Source: Actinomadura rubrisoli (GTDB taxonomy: Bacteria; Actinomycetota; Actinomycetes; Streptosporangiales; Streptosporangiaceae). Taken from it: DNA of 64,000 bases. This document shows, piece by piece, positions 53,839-62,605 of the stretch. Position 1 is the stretch's first letter, and every line of letters starts with the position of its first letter. Location of the stretch: the NCBI RefSeq assembly GCF_004349215.1, contig NZ_SMKU01000006.1, positions 1-64,000 on the forward strand. Reading direction: 5' to 3'. The position numbers and the translations under genes were made by a program. The notes beneath the pieces were generated by a model. The model worked only from the letters and a program-made list of their open reading frames with translations, was not told the origin of the DNA and searched no databases.

Positions 53839-54762
53839 TCACCTCCGCCCCGGATTGGTTCCGGAAGCCGACGAAACCGGCCGGTAAGCGGCACAAGCGG
53901 CCGCATCACCGGGTCCAAGGGCCAGGAAGAGCAAGGGACCATCATGGCGAGCATCGGCGGATTCGGTGGCTATCTGGTGAAAGGCGATGCTGAGAGCCGA
54001 GGTGTGGGGGTCCGAAACGGTGCCCCGGCTCGACACCACTCGGTCGCGCGAGATACCGAGGCGACCGGCGAGCTGGTCGGCGAAACCCGGCTGGGGGCGG
54101 GAAGTCACTATCATCGTGTGCTCCAGATCCGCTGCTTCGGCGGAAAGACAGGTGCGGACAATGGAGGCCGCCCGGTCGGGCAGGCGCCCGAACGTGGTCG
54201 GACCTCCCTCAACGGTGATCGTCTTTGCGCCTTCCACGCCCATGCCGGCGAGGTCCAGGTAACCGTGAACAGGTGATTGTCCAAGGCCGGACGCAAAGTG
54301 CACCGGGCCGAACCCTCCCGGTCCTTCGTGGTGCCCCAGCAGGAGAGCCGCACCACACGAGGCGTAAGGGAATCGAGCATCGGGGCGACCTGAGGGGTGA
54401 GCGTCGCAGGAGATGACAAGGGCATAGCGGGCCTTGCCGGTGACGAGAATGGCGGAGAGCACGTGTACCGCCGTGAGCAGACCGCATGCGCCGTTCATCA
54501 GATCGAAGGACAGCGTCGGCCTGCCGCCCTGCGAGCCCCGGTAGTCGAGGTGGATGCCGAGCTCATGCTGGATCATCGCGGCCATGGCGGGCTCGACGAT
54601 GTTCTCGTCGCGGTAGACGCCGACGTCAACGAGCAGGTCGATGGCGTCCACCTCGCGCGGGGCCCGGCCGAGGCAGGCGCGTGCGGCGCGGGTGGCGTGG
54701 GCGACCGAGCCGGTGACCGCGGGGTCCAGGCTCACGCCGGACGCCAGGATCGAGACCGCCAT
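53839..54762 (-). CDS. KAS III-like thiolase-fold protein lacking His/Asn catalytic residues
   Basis: A 307-residue thiolase-fold homologue. The Cys is kept (FDLMNGACGLLTAV, Cys93), but the His region reads TSRPQPGFADQLAG instead of an HQAN-type motif and the Asn region reads RGTVSDPHTSAL instead of GNT. It therefore probably does not decarboxylate malonyl units; acyltransfer or a partner role with the neighbouring KAS III is more likely. ATG at 54762 follows the stop of the upstream KAS III gene by one base, suggesting a heteromeric pair. Confidence 0.78.
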   Translation of the reverse strand: MAVSILASGVSLDPAVTGSVAHATRAARACLGRAPREVDAIDLLVDVGVYRDENIVEPAMAAMIQHELGIHLDYRGSQGGRPTLSFDLMNGACGLLTAVHVLSAILVTGKARYALVISCDAHPSGRPDARFPYASCGAALLLGHHEGPGGFGPVHFASGLGQSPVHGYLDLAGMGVEGAKTITVEGGPTTFGRLPDRAASIVRTCLSAEAADLEHTMIVTSRPQPGFADQLAGRLGISRDRVVSSRGTVSDPHTSALSIAFHQIATESADARHDGPLLFLALGPGDAAACAAYRPVSSASGTNPGRR

Positions 54763-54763
54763 G

Positions 54764-55804
54764 TCATACCGCCAACGCCGAAAGAGTCATGGACGCCATA
54801 CCCATGACGATCCCGGAGCCCGAGGGCACGAACAGCACTTTGTCCCCCTCTCCCAGATCGCCGTCGGAGAGCTGCCGATGCAAGGCCATAAAGATCGAGT
54901 TCGTTGTCGTATTGCCGAGATCTCCGACGACCTTCGGCGATGGCGGAAGGGGGGAATCGAACGCCTGCCGCCCGTGCCTCAGGGCCCGCTCGATGACGGG
55001 GCCGGTAACCTGATGAAAAATGAGGCTGTCGAAACCCTCGGAGGCGAAGGTCCTGCCGGTCTCGGCCAGCATGTCCGCAACGAAGACCGGCCACACCGAA
55101 TAGACATCGTCATTGAGCTGCCGGGCAACGTCGGTGTACATCGCGTATCCGGCTGTACGGGCACTGGGCTTGGCCACGCACCAGTACGCCCCCTTGGCGA
55201 ATGTCATCAAATCCACGCCGTGAATGGGGCTTCCCACACCTTCCTCGCCATCAATGAGGAGCGCCAGGCCAGAGTCGCCCGGTGTCAGCGAGGCGAACTG
55301 CGGATGGCGAACCCGGTCGACCTCATTCATCGCCGTCTCGGTGACGATCGTGACCTGCTCGCCGCTCACCACCAAGCCTCGCCGCGCATACCCGGCTTTG
55401 ATCATCCGATCGATGATCAGGATTGCCGTGGCCACGCCGGCGCAGGCGTTGGAGACGTCGAAGCACAGTGCCTCGCGAGCCCCGATCCGGTCCGCGATCA
55501 TCGCGGCGAAGGGGGGCTCGAAGTAGAAGCGGCGATCTCTGATCCGCATGATCGGCGCAGAGATGATCACATCCAGGTCGGCCGGGCCGTACCGTGACTT
55601 TTCCAGGCACGCCAGAGCCGCCCGGTTCGCCAACGCAAAAGAATCCTCACCGGCGTTTCGATCGCACCATCGCCGACTGCTTATCCCGGTCATTAAGCGC
55701 AACGCCGAGTCAGGGACCGTTCGAAGGGCGGCGCCAAGCTCGTCGCTGGCAACGGAGGCTGATGGCAGGCATGTGGCGAGAGCCTCAATCCTGGCGAACG
55801 TCAC
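54764..55804 (-). CDS. Beta-ketoacyl-ACP synthase III family enzyme, full triad
   Basis: A 346-residue KAS III-family enzyme with Cys121 (VSNACAGVA), His264 (IFHQVTG) and Asn298 (LGNTTTNS). GTG start at 55804 with GAGGTGA seven bases upstream. It is first in the five-gene leftward operon (two KAS III-type genes, acyl-CoA oxidase, ACP, KAS III). The sequence differs strongly from the last KAS III in the cluster, so the enzymes likely perform different condensation or transfer steps. Confidence 0.88.
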   Translation of the reverse strand: MTFARIEALATCLPSASVASDELGAALRTVPDSALRLMTGISSRRWCDRNAGEDSFALANRAALACLEKSRYGPADLDVIISAPIMRIRDRRFYFEPPFAAMIADRIGAREALCFDVSNACAGVATAILIIDRMIKAGYARRGLVVSGEQVTIVTETAMNEVDRVRHPQFASLTPGDSGLALLIDGEEGVGSPIHGVDLMTFAKGAYWCVAKPSARTAGYAMYTDVARQLNDDVYSVWPVFVADMLAETGRTFASEGFDSLIFHQVTGPVIERALRHGRQAFDSPLPPSPKVVGDLGNTTTNSIFMALHRQLSDGDLGEGDKVLFVPSGSGIVMGMASMTLSALAV

Positions 55805-56040
55805 GTATAAGTCACCTCATTCAGGGGAAACGCGCGGAGGCAGGCCCTCCCACATCAGTCCTCATCTACCAGTTGCACTCATCGTCCCCCCGACCGGCAA
55901 GACTCCGCGGTCGCGAAGTTGTCGCGCTTTGAGGACTTGTCGCGCTTCAGGGCGATTCCACCGTCATCCGATGGCCCTACCGCCGCGAACGGCCGCCCGC
56001 ACGTTGCCTTACGCACGCGGCCTGCGGCACTGCTTGTCGT
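55805..56040. promoter_or_regulatory. Intergenic region upstream of the KAS III cluster
   Basis: No gene. TTGTCGCGCTT occurs twice as a direct repeat (55919-55929 and 55937-55947, period 18), a possible activator or repressor site. The region separates the leftward KAS III operon from the end of the serine hydrolase gene. Confidence 0.4.
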
Positions 56041-57210
56041 TCAGGTGCGGGCGTGGCGCGCGATGCCTCGGGTCAGCTCGGTGGCGTGGTCCTCCAGGTT
56101 CCATTCGCCGTCCTGGTGGGCGTAGTTGCTGATCCAGAAGACCATCACGCGGTGGTCCAGGTAGCGGGCGAAGTCGCCGTAGCCCCAGTCGTTCCCGCCG
56201 TCGTGCAGGACGATCCGGCTGCCGTCGCCGCGCGTGACGGCCCAGCCGTAGCCGTAGTGGAGCTTGAAGCCCTGGCGTGCACCGATGTACACACGCGGTT
56301 TGAACATCTTGCGCTTGGCGCCGGCGGAGAGGACCGCGTTCCCCTCCAGCGCGCGGTGCCAGCGGAACATGTCGCGCGGCGTGGACAGGACGCCGCCGTT
56401 GCCGCGGAGGAACCAGTGAGGGCCGTCGGCGGCCCAGGGGTGCTCGTTCGGCCTGCCCTGCGGCTTGCCGTGCTCGTCGTACTCCACCGCGATCTGGTCC
56501 GGGCGCCATCGCGGCAGCACGTACCCGGTTCGCCTCATTCCCGACGGCGCGAACAGGTGGGTGGCGAGAAAGCGTTCATAGGGCAGGCCCGAGACCTTCT
56601 CGATGATCGCCGCGAGGACGCTGTAGCCGAGGTTGGAATAGTGAAACTCCGCGCCCGGAGCGGACTGGAGCCGGGACTTCAGGACGATGCCGAGCATGCC
56701 GTCGCGCGAGACGGGATCGTAGTCGTCGCCGCCGGCCCCGTCGTCCAGCCCCGCCGTGTGCGTCAGCAAGTGGTGCAGCGTTATGCCGCGCTTGTCGGGT
56801 GGCACCGGGCCGACGTGGTCGCCGATCGGGTCGCTCACCCGCAGCTCGCCCATCATCTCCAGCTTCATGATGGCGGCGGCGGTGAACTGCTTGGTGATCG
56901 ACATGATGTCGTAGGCGGTGTCGCATCGCGCCGGGACGGCCTTCTCGCGGTCGGCGAGACCGAAGCCCTTGCAGTGCAGGAGCCTGCCGTCACGGGCCGC
57001 GACGGCCGTGCCGCCGGGGCCCTTCGGCAGGGCGGCGTCGAGGAAGCCCTGGACGGACGGGTCGGTGGGCTCGTGAGCCGCCTTCGGGATCTGACGGTCA
57101 GCGCGCTGGAGAGTGGCCGAGGGACCGTCCTCGCCATGGCCTCCGCACGCGGTCACGGCGACCGCGATCATGAGTGCGCCAACGCCGAGGGAACAGGGGT
57201 TCGTCTTCAT
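56041..57210 (-). CDS. Serine hydrolase lipoprotein, class C beta-lactamase/DD-peptidase fold
   Basis: A 389-residue beta-lactamase-superfamily serine hydrolase. The lipoprotein signal ends VTACGG (Cys22). Catalytic SxxK appears as MSITKQF (STK-like site) and the Tyr motif as HYSNLGYS; the C-terminal third motif is HDGGNDWGY. HLLTHTAGLDDG is the typical loop. Most relatives are esterases or DD-peptidases, so beta-lactam resistance should not be assumed. It probably sits on the outer face of the membrane. Confidence 0.88.
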   Translation of the reverse strand: MKTNPCSLGVGALMIAVAVTACGGHGEDGPSATLQRADRQIPKAAHEPTDPSVQGFLDAALPKGPGGTAVAARDGRLLHCKGFGLADREKAVPARCDTAYDIMSITKQFTAAAIMKLEMMGELRVSDPIGDHVGPVPPDKRGITLHHLLTHTAGLDDGAGGDDYDPVSRDGMLGIVLKSRLQSAPGAEFHYSNLGYSVLAAIIEKVSGLPYERFLATHLFAPSGMRRTGYVLPRWRPDQIAVEYDEHGKPQGRPNEHPWAADGPHWFLRGNGGVLSTPRDMFRWHRALEGNAVLSAGAKRKMFKPRVYIGARQGFKLHYGYGWAVTRGDGSRIVLHDGGNDWGYGDFARYLDHRVMVFWISNYAHQDGEWNLEDHATELTRGIARHART

Positions 57211-57221
57211 GCACCGGAACG

Positions 57222-58256
57222 CTACGGAGATCGTCCGCGCGAGGCGTCCCCCTGCCGAGCCAAACCCCCGCCGCCGGTGTCCCCCGCGTCAGGGATGGCA
57301 CCGCTCGGACAGGGGGCTCGGGACAGCATGACGGCGATGCCGTCGAGTTGGTGGCGCAGGCCGAACTCGAAGAGCTCGTCGAGGTCGGTCAGGGTCGTCG
57401 CGCCGGGTGGGACGGACGCCGAGAGGGCACGGAACCGGCCGGAGCCGAACAGCTTCGCGTGCAGGGGGCGGTCGGCGGCGATCCGCTCCCGTCCCGTGAT
57501 GCCGGTGTCGTGCTCGGCCTGCACCTCCAGCGCGTTGCTCGCCGCGATGCCGCCGACGTAGCCGTCGAGCGCGAGCACGGTGTGGAGCATGTCGTGCCGG
57601 TTCAGGCCGAGGCCCTCCAGCGCGTTCAGCTCCCAGTCGACCATGCGGATCCCGCTGGGGACGGCGGGCGGCCGGACGAGCGAGTTGTGCATGATCGTGG
57701 GCAGCCACGGGTGCCGGCGGTACGCGCGCCACTGGAGCCGCGCCGACAGTTCGAGCTTCGCGCGCCAGCCGGACGGGCCGGGATCGGGCAGTTCCTCCTC
57801 GCCGAACGCCACGTCGGCCATCTGGCGCAGCAGCTCGTCCTTGTCCGGGATGTACCGGTACAGGGCCATCGGGGCGACGTTCAGGTGCGCGGCGAGGCGG
57901 CGCATTGTGAGGGAGGTGAGCCCGTCGCGGTCGGCGAGGAGGATCGCCGCCCGGATCACCGTGTCCCGGGTCGATCCCGGCTCGACCTTGTCGGGCGGAA
58001 CGGGCCCGGCGCCCGCGGCCCCGTCCTCGCGGTGGAGGCGTTCGAGGACGATGGTGCCGCCGCCGGGCACGGTGCGGACCCATCCCTGATCGCGGAGCAC
58101 GCCCAGCGCCTTGGCGGCGGTGGCCATGGCCACTCCGTGCTCCCGGACGATCTGCCGGGTGGACGGCACCCGCGCCCCGGCCGCCAGCTCGCCCGACACG
58201 ATCCGCTGCCGGATGGCGGCCGCGATGCGGAGGTAGGGCGCGGGCGAGTCGGCCAT
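57222..58256 (-). CDS. GntR-TetR fusion transcriptional regulator
   Basis: A 344-residue regulator with two DNA-binding modules. An N-terminal GntR winged helix (YLRIAAAIRQRIVSGELAAGARVPSTRQIVREHGVAMATAAKALGVLRDQGWV) is followed from about residue 95 by a complete TetR helix-turn-helix (AAILLADRDGLTSLTMRRLAAHLNVAPMALYRYIPDKDELL) and a TetR ligand domain. ATG at 58256 is the natural start; the frame runs open far upstream only by chance. Palindromes just upstream (58288 and 58315) are candidate sites. Confidence 0.88.
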   Translation of the reverse strand: MADSPAPYLRIAAAIRQRIVSGELAAGARVPSTRQIVREHGVAMATAAKALGVLRDQGWVRTVPGGGTIVLERLHREDGAAGAGPVPPDKVEPGSTRDTVIRAAILLADRDGLTSLTMRRLAAHLNVAPMALYRYIPDKDELLRQMADVAFGEEELPDPGPSGWRAKLELSARLQWRAYRRHPWLPTIMHNSLVRPPAVPSGIRMVDWELNALEGLGLNRHDMLHTVLALDGYVGGIAASNALEVQAEHDTGITGRERIAADRPLHAKLFGSGRFRALSASVPPGATTLTDLDELFEFGLRHQLDGIAVMLSRAPCPSGAIPDAGDTGGGGLARQGDASRGRSP

Positions 58257-58287
58257 GAAGGCGGCCTCCAAGCGTTCTAGTTCACTG

Positions 58288-58326
58288 CGTTCCAGAAGAA
58301 TGGAACGGCGACATCGTACTAGTACG
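58288..58326. promoter_or_regulatory. Two palindromes upstream of the GntR-TetR gene
   Basis: CGTTCCA-gaagaa-TGGAACG (58288-58307) and CGTACTAGTACG (58315-58326) are perfect inverted repeats; a partial second copy CTAGTACGG is at 58385-58393. They lie in the divergent region between the regulator and the Tat-exported amidohydrolase. Confidence 0.55.
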
Positions 58327-58409
58327 GTCCTGGATCTGCACTGAGAATGTACGCCGAGGTCATGTCGTTTCCGTGGCGATGGCCCTAGTACGGTCGATAC
58401 GTTGTACGC

Positions 58410-60137
58410 ATGTTGAGACGCACCCAACAACCCCAACGTTGCGATCGCGTGCGAAGCCAGGTTCGAGCGAAGCAAGAACCTGATCGCGCAGCGAGCCGCC
58501 AGGCGAGACGAAGCGATGCAGCGATCGCCGCAGCGCCCGTTGAAGGAAGGCGTGCAACGCCTGACGCCGAGGGCGCTGCAATAAACTCGCGTCGGGAGGT
58601 GCTCGGCGGGGCGGCCGCGCTGGCCGGTGCCGCGCTGGCCGCCTCGGTCGCGGCACCCGCGCGGGCGGCGGGGCCGAGACGAGGCGAGGGCGAGGGCGAG
58701 AAGGTCTACGCGCTGACGCACGTCACGGTGATCGACGCGACGGGCGCGCCGCCCATGCGCGACATGACCGTGGTGGTGGACGGGACGCGGATCGCCGCCG
58801 TCGGGAAGACCGGCGCGGTCACGCCTCCAGCGGGCGCGCGGGTGGTGGACCTGCCCGGCAAGTACGTCATTCCGGGCTTGATCGAGTCGCACGTCCACAG
58901 CGCCGGGCCGGACGGGGTCGTGCCGCCGCTCTATGCGCTGGCCGGTGTGACGACGGTGCGGGAGATGCGCGGGGACGCCCTCCACCACCGGTGGCGGGAG
59001 GAGATCCAGGGCGGACGGCTGCTCGGCCCGCGGTGGATCATCGGCGGGCCCATCGTCGACGGGCGCCCGTCGCTGCACACCCACGACACCGGTTCCCTCA
59101 TCGAGGTCGGGAACGCCCGGGAGGCGCGCGAGGCCGTCCGGCGGACGAAGCGGGACGGGGCCGATTTCGTGAAGGTCTATTCGCGGCTGAACCGCGAGTC
59201 GTACTTCGCGATAGCGGACGAGTCGCGGCGGCAGGGGATTCGGTTCGCGGGCCATTGCCCGGACACGGTCACCATTCCCGAGGCCGTCAGGACCCGGCAC
59301 CAGACCTTCGAGCACATGGACGCTCTGATGCTGGCGACGTCGGCCCACGAGGAGGAGATCCGGCGGGGGCTGGCGGCGATCAGAGTTGACGGCTCGCAGG
59401 ACAGTTTCCACCGTTACCGCGACTGGTACAAGGCGGTGCATCCGCTGGAGTACAAAGCCGTTCTCGGCTTCGATCCGCGGAAGGCGCGCGCACTGTTCGA
59501 AAGCCTGGCCGCCGACCGGTGCGGAGTGGTGCCCACGCTTACCGTGCACCGGGTCCTGGAGGTCCCCGAGAACAACCGCGAGACCGACGAGTGGAAGTAC
59601 CTCTCGGCGTCGATGACGGGCTGGTGGCGCGAGGTCGCCGAGGTGATGACCGGCGGGCGGACGCCGGAGGAGACGCGGCGGATTCGCGAGATCTTCGAGC
59701 ACAAGGTGCGCCTCGTCCGGAGCATGCGGGAGGCCGGGGTGCGCGTTCTCGCGGGCACCGACACGGGCGATCCCTATGTGGTTCCGGGTTTCGCGCTGCA
59801 CGACGAGCTGGGGCTGTTCGCCGGAGCGGGCCTGACAGCGATGGAGACCTTGCGGTCCGCGACCAGCCGGCCCGCGCGGGTGTTCGGCATCGCCGACAAG
59901 GTGGGCACGGTGGAGAAGGGCAAGCTCGCCGACCTCGTCGTCCTGGACGCCGATCCGCTCGCCGATATCCGCAACACGCGGCGCATACACGCCCTCGTCG
60001 TCAACGGCCGCCTGATCGCCCAGGACGAGCGGGAGCGCCTTTTGAAAAAGGTGGAAGAGGCCGCCAAGGCCGATGAGGCCCCGGCGAAGACCGTGGCGGC
60101 GGCCCGCGGCTGCGGTTGCGGAGGAAAGCACTTCTAG
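58410..60137 (+). CDS. Tat-exported amidohydrolase
   Basis: Metal-dependent amidohydrolase (imidazolonepropionase/prolidase-like group). A twin-arginine signal, NSRREVLGGAAALAGAALAAS, precedes the enzyme: PGLIESHVHSAG (metal His-x-His), FVKVYSRLNRES (Lys), FAGHCPDT and FEHMDA (His), LAGTDTGDPY (Asp). It ends with an unusual Cys-rich tail GCGCGGKHF. From ATG at 58410 it has 575 residues, but the first about 58 are Arg/Ala/Gln-rich and come from a repeat-like tract (58430-58570), so the true start is uncertain. GTG at 58449 is another in-frame option. Confidence 0.82.
   Translation: MLRRTQQPQRCDRVRSQVRAKQEPDRAASRQARRSDAAIAAAPVEGRRATPDAEGAAINSRREVLGGAAALAGAALAASVAAPARAAGPRRGEGEGEKVYALTHVTVIDATGAPPMRDMTVVVDGTRIAAVGKTGAVTPPAGARVVDLPGKYVIPGLIESHVHSAGPDGVVPPLYALAGVTTVREMRGDALHHRWREEIQGGRLLGPRWIIGGPIVDGRPSLHTHDTGSLIEVGNAREAREAVRRTKRDGADFVKVYSRLNRESYFAIADESRRQGIRFAGHCPDTVTIPEAVRTRHQTFEHMDALMLATSAHEEEIRRGLAAIRVDGSQDSFHRYRDWYKAVHPLEYKAVLGFDPRKARALFESLAADRCGVVPTLTVHRVLEVPENNRETDEWKYLSASMTGWWREVAEVMTGGRTPEETRRIREIFEHKVRLVRSMREAGVRVLAGTDTGDPYVVPGFALHDELGLFAGAGLTAMETLRSATSRPARVFGIADKVGTVEKGKLADLVVLDADPLADIRNTRRIHALVVNGRLIAQDERERLLKKVEEAAKADEAPAKTVAAARGCGCGGKHF
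58434..58572. repeat. Repeat-like, stem-forming tract
   Basis: A run rich in GCGAAGC/GCGATCGC words with an inverted repeat CAGGTTC-N11-GAACCTG (58458-58482) extended outward by GCGATC/GATCGC. It resembles extragenic palindromic elements of actinomycetes, and differs in composition from the coding sequence that follows. Confidence 0.4.
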
Positions 60138-60163
60138 CTCGCGAGCCCGGGCATCGACAGGAG

Positions 60164-61111
60164 TCACTCGTCCAGCGGGCGGCGGCGCAGGAGCCGGTCG
60201 AGGGTGACCGCGCCCAGGATCAGCAGGCCCTCGATGACCTGCTTGTAGGTCGGGTCCCAGCCCAGCAGGTTGAAGCCGTTGGAGATCAGGGTCAGGATCA
60301 GCACGCCGATCAGGGCCCGCCAGACGGTGCCCTCGCCGCCGAGGATGCTCGTCCCGCCGATGACGACCGCGGCGATGGCGGTGAGCTCCAGGAGCGTGCC
60401 GAGCCCGGCCTGGGCGGAGCCGCCGCGCGCGGCCATCACCAGGCCGGCCGTCCCGGCGCAGGCGCCGCTGATCGCGAACACGGTGACCCGCACCGGGCCG
60501 GTCCGGACGCCCGACAGGCGGGCCGCCTCCGGGTTGCCGCCGACGGCGTAGACGCAGCGGCCGAGCGTGGTCGCCGCGAGCAGGAGCCAGCACGCGGCGG
60601 CGACGGCCGCGAGGACCAGGGACGGCGCGGTGATCCCGCCGAGCACCGTCGGCAGGCTCAGCGACTGGAACGCGTCGAGCTGGGCGGCGTGCGGGTAGAC
60701 GATGGCGCCGCCGGTGATGACGACCGCCAGTCCCCGGTAGACGATGCTCAGCGCCAGCGTCGCGATGAACGAGTGCACGCGGGACGCCGCGACGACGAGC
60801 CCGGTGGCCGTGCCCATGAGCGCGCCGGTCGCGATGCCGGCCGCGTAGCCCGCGGGCACCCCGGCGGACTTGGTGACCAGGACGGACACGACCGCGCTGA
60901 CGGCCAGGACGGCGCTGACCGACAGGTCGAACACGCCGCAGACGATGCACAGCGTCATGCCGCAGGCCAGCAGGCCGACGACGACGGCCTGATCGAGGAG
61001 GTTGACCAGGTTTCCCTTGGTGAGGAAGGTGTCGGTCGACAGGGACAGGGCCGCCACGAGACCGGCCAGGGCCACGACGATGCCGTGGTCGCGCACCGCG
61101 GCGGACCTCAC
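60164..61111 (-). CDS. Ribose-type ABC transporter permease (RbsC family)
   Basis: A 315-residue permease with about 8-10 membrane helices: FLTKGNLVNLLDQAVVVGLLACGMTLCIVCGVFDLSV near the N-terminus and VYAVGGNPEAARLSGVRTGPVRV with GGTSILGGEGTVWRALIG toward the end, all typical of sugar/autoinducer importers. GTG at 61111 overlaps the ATPase stop (GTGA). It is the last gene of the leftward transporter operon. Confidence 0.92.
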   Translation of the reverse strand: MRSAAVRDHGIVVALAGLVAALSLSTDTFLTKGNLVNLLDQAVVVGLLACGMTLCIVCGVFDLSVSAVLAVSAVVSVLVTKSAGVPAGYAAGIATGALMGTATGLVVAASRVHSFIATLALSIVYRGLAVVITGGAIVYPHAAQLDAFQSLSLPTVLGGITAPSLVLAAVAAACWLLLAATTLGRCVYAVGGNPEAARLSGVRTGPVRVTVFAISGACAGTAGLVMAARGGSAQAGLGTLLELTAIAAVVIGGTSILGGEGTVWRALIGVLILTLISNGFNLLGWDPTYKQVIEGLLILGAVTLDRLLRRRPLDE

Positions 61112-62598
61112 CGCAGGCCCGCCACGGCGAGGACCTCTTCAGCGCCTGCCGCGCCGCGGGGAAACTCCCCTGCCGGCCGCCCGTCCCGCATGACGATGAC
61201 GCGGTGGGCGAGGCCGAGGACCTCCTCGACCTCCGAGGACGCCAGGAGCACCGCCACGCCCTGGGCGGCCATCCCGACGATCAGCCGGTGGATCCGGGCC
61301 TTGGCGGCCAGGTCGACCCCGCGCGTCGGCTCGTCCGCCAGCAGGACGCGGGGCGCGCGGACGAGCCACTTGCCGAACACCGACTTCTGCTGGTTGCCGC
61401 CGGACAGCGTCCAGGCGGGGCGGTCGAGCCCGGCGCCGCGGATGCCGAGCGCGTCCGCCGTCTCCCGGACGGCCCGCCGCTCCGCGCGCCGCCGCACGAG
61501 GCCGAGGCGGCGGCGGTCCGGCAGGCCGGCCAGCGCGAGGTTCTCGGTGGTGGGCCTGACCAGGACCAGTCCCTGGGCGGCGCGCGACTCCGGCACCAGG
61601 GCCGCGCCCAGGGCCATCGCGCGGGACGGGCCCCCGCCGGTGGCCGGGCGGCCCGCGATCGTCACCTCGCCGCGGTCCGGCCGGTCGGCGCCGAAGATGA
61701 GCCGGAGCGTCTCCGTCCGTCCGCTGCCGACCAGCCCGGCCAGGCCGACGATCTCCCCCGCCCGCACGTCCAGGCTGACTCCGCGCACCGCGCGGCCCCG
61801 GGACAGCCCGCGCGCGGCGAGCATCACGGGCGCGCCGTCCGGTACGGGCTCGGGCTCGGGGTACAGCACCTCGACGGGACGGCCGACCATGTCGCGCAGC
61901 AGGCCGTCGCGCGTCAACCCGGCGGCGGGCGCGGTGCGGACGTGCCGCCCGTCGCGCAGGACGGTGACGACGTCGCAGGTCTCCAGGACCTCGTCGAGCC
62001 GGTGCGAGATCAGCGCGATCCCGATGCCCTCGCGTCCGGCCAGCTCGCGGAGCAGGCGCAGCAGGTCCGCCGCCGCGGACCGGGGCAGCAGGGCGGTCGG
62101 CTCGTCCAGCGCGATCAGCCGCGCGCCCCGGGCGAGGGCGCGCAGGATCTCGACCTGCTGGCGGTGGGCGGAGGACAGGTCCCCGGCGCGGGCCGAGGGG
62201 TCGAGGTCGAACCCCGTGCGGCGGGCGAGTCCGGCGAGGCGGCGGCGGTCCCCCGCCGGGTCGCGCAGCCCGCGCGGGCGGCGGCCGGACGGGACGCCGA
62301 GGAGCACGTTGTCGGCGACGCTGAGGGCGGGCACGATCGCGCCCTCCTGGGTGACGAGCGCTATCCCCCGCCGGAGGGCGTCGCGCGGGGAGCGTAGGGA
62401 GACCCGCGCGCCGTCCACGGCGACGTGCCCCGAGTCGGCCGGGACGGCTCCGCACAGGATCCGGGCCAGGGTGCTCTTGCCCGCGCCGTTCTCGCCGACG
62501 AGGCCGTGGACCCGCCCGCCGCGCAGGGTGACGGACACCTCGTGCAGGACGGCCGTCCCGCCGTAGCTCTTGCGGATCCGTTCGAGCGCGACGTCCAT
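61108..62598 (-). CDS. Ribose-type ABC transporter ATPase (RbsA family, two domains)
   Basis: A 496-residue duplicated ATPase. Domain 1 has GENGAGKST (35-43), LSSAHRQQVEI and LIALDEPTALL; domain 2 has the degenerate GLVGSGRTE P-loop, LSGGNQQKSVFGKWL signature and VLLADEPTRGVDLAA. This asymmetry is normal for the family. ATG at 62598, 7 nt after the binding-protein gene. Its partner is the permease at 60164; the sugar-like substrate is unknown. Confidence 0.93.
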   Translation of the reverse strand: MDVALERIRKSYGGTAVLHEVSVTLRGGRVHGLVGENGAGKSTLARILCGAVPADSGHVAVDGARVSLRSPRDALRRGIALVTQEGAIVPALSVADNVLLGVPSGRRPRGLRDPAGDRRRLAGLARRTGFDLDPSARAGDLSSAHRQQVEILRALARGARLIALDEPTALLPRSAAADLLRLLRELAGREGIGIALISHRLDEVLETCDVVTVLRDGRHVRTAPAAGLTRDGLLRDMVGRPVEVLYPEPEPVPDGAPVMLAARGLSRGRAVRGVSLDVRAGEIVGLAGLVGSGRTETLRLIFGADRPDRGEVTIAGRPATGGGPSRAMALGAALVPESRAAQGLVLVRPTTENLALAGLPDRRRLGLVRRRAERRAVRETADALGIRGAGLDRPAWTLSGGNQQKSVFGKWLVRAPRVLLADEPTRGVDLAAKARIHRLIVGMAAQGVAVLLASSEVEEVLGLAHRVIVMRDGRPAGEFPRGAAGAEEVLAVAGLR

Positions 62599-62605
62599 GC
62601 TCCGG

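Noticed and set aside
56041..57210. Calling the serine hydrolase a beta-lactamase resistance gene
   Set aside because: The SxxK and YxN motifs place it in the superfamily, but most such actinomycete lipoproteins are esterases or DD-peptidases; no evidence for beta-lactam hydrolysis.
57222..60950. A 1242-residue minus-strand frame
   Set aside because: Only its last 344 residues (GntR-TetR) are real; the rest is chance open frame opposite the amidohydrolase and permease regions.
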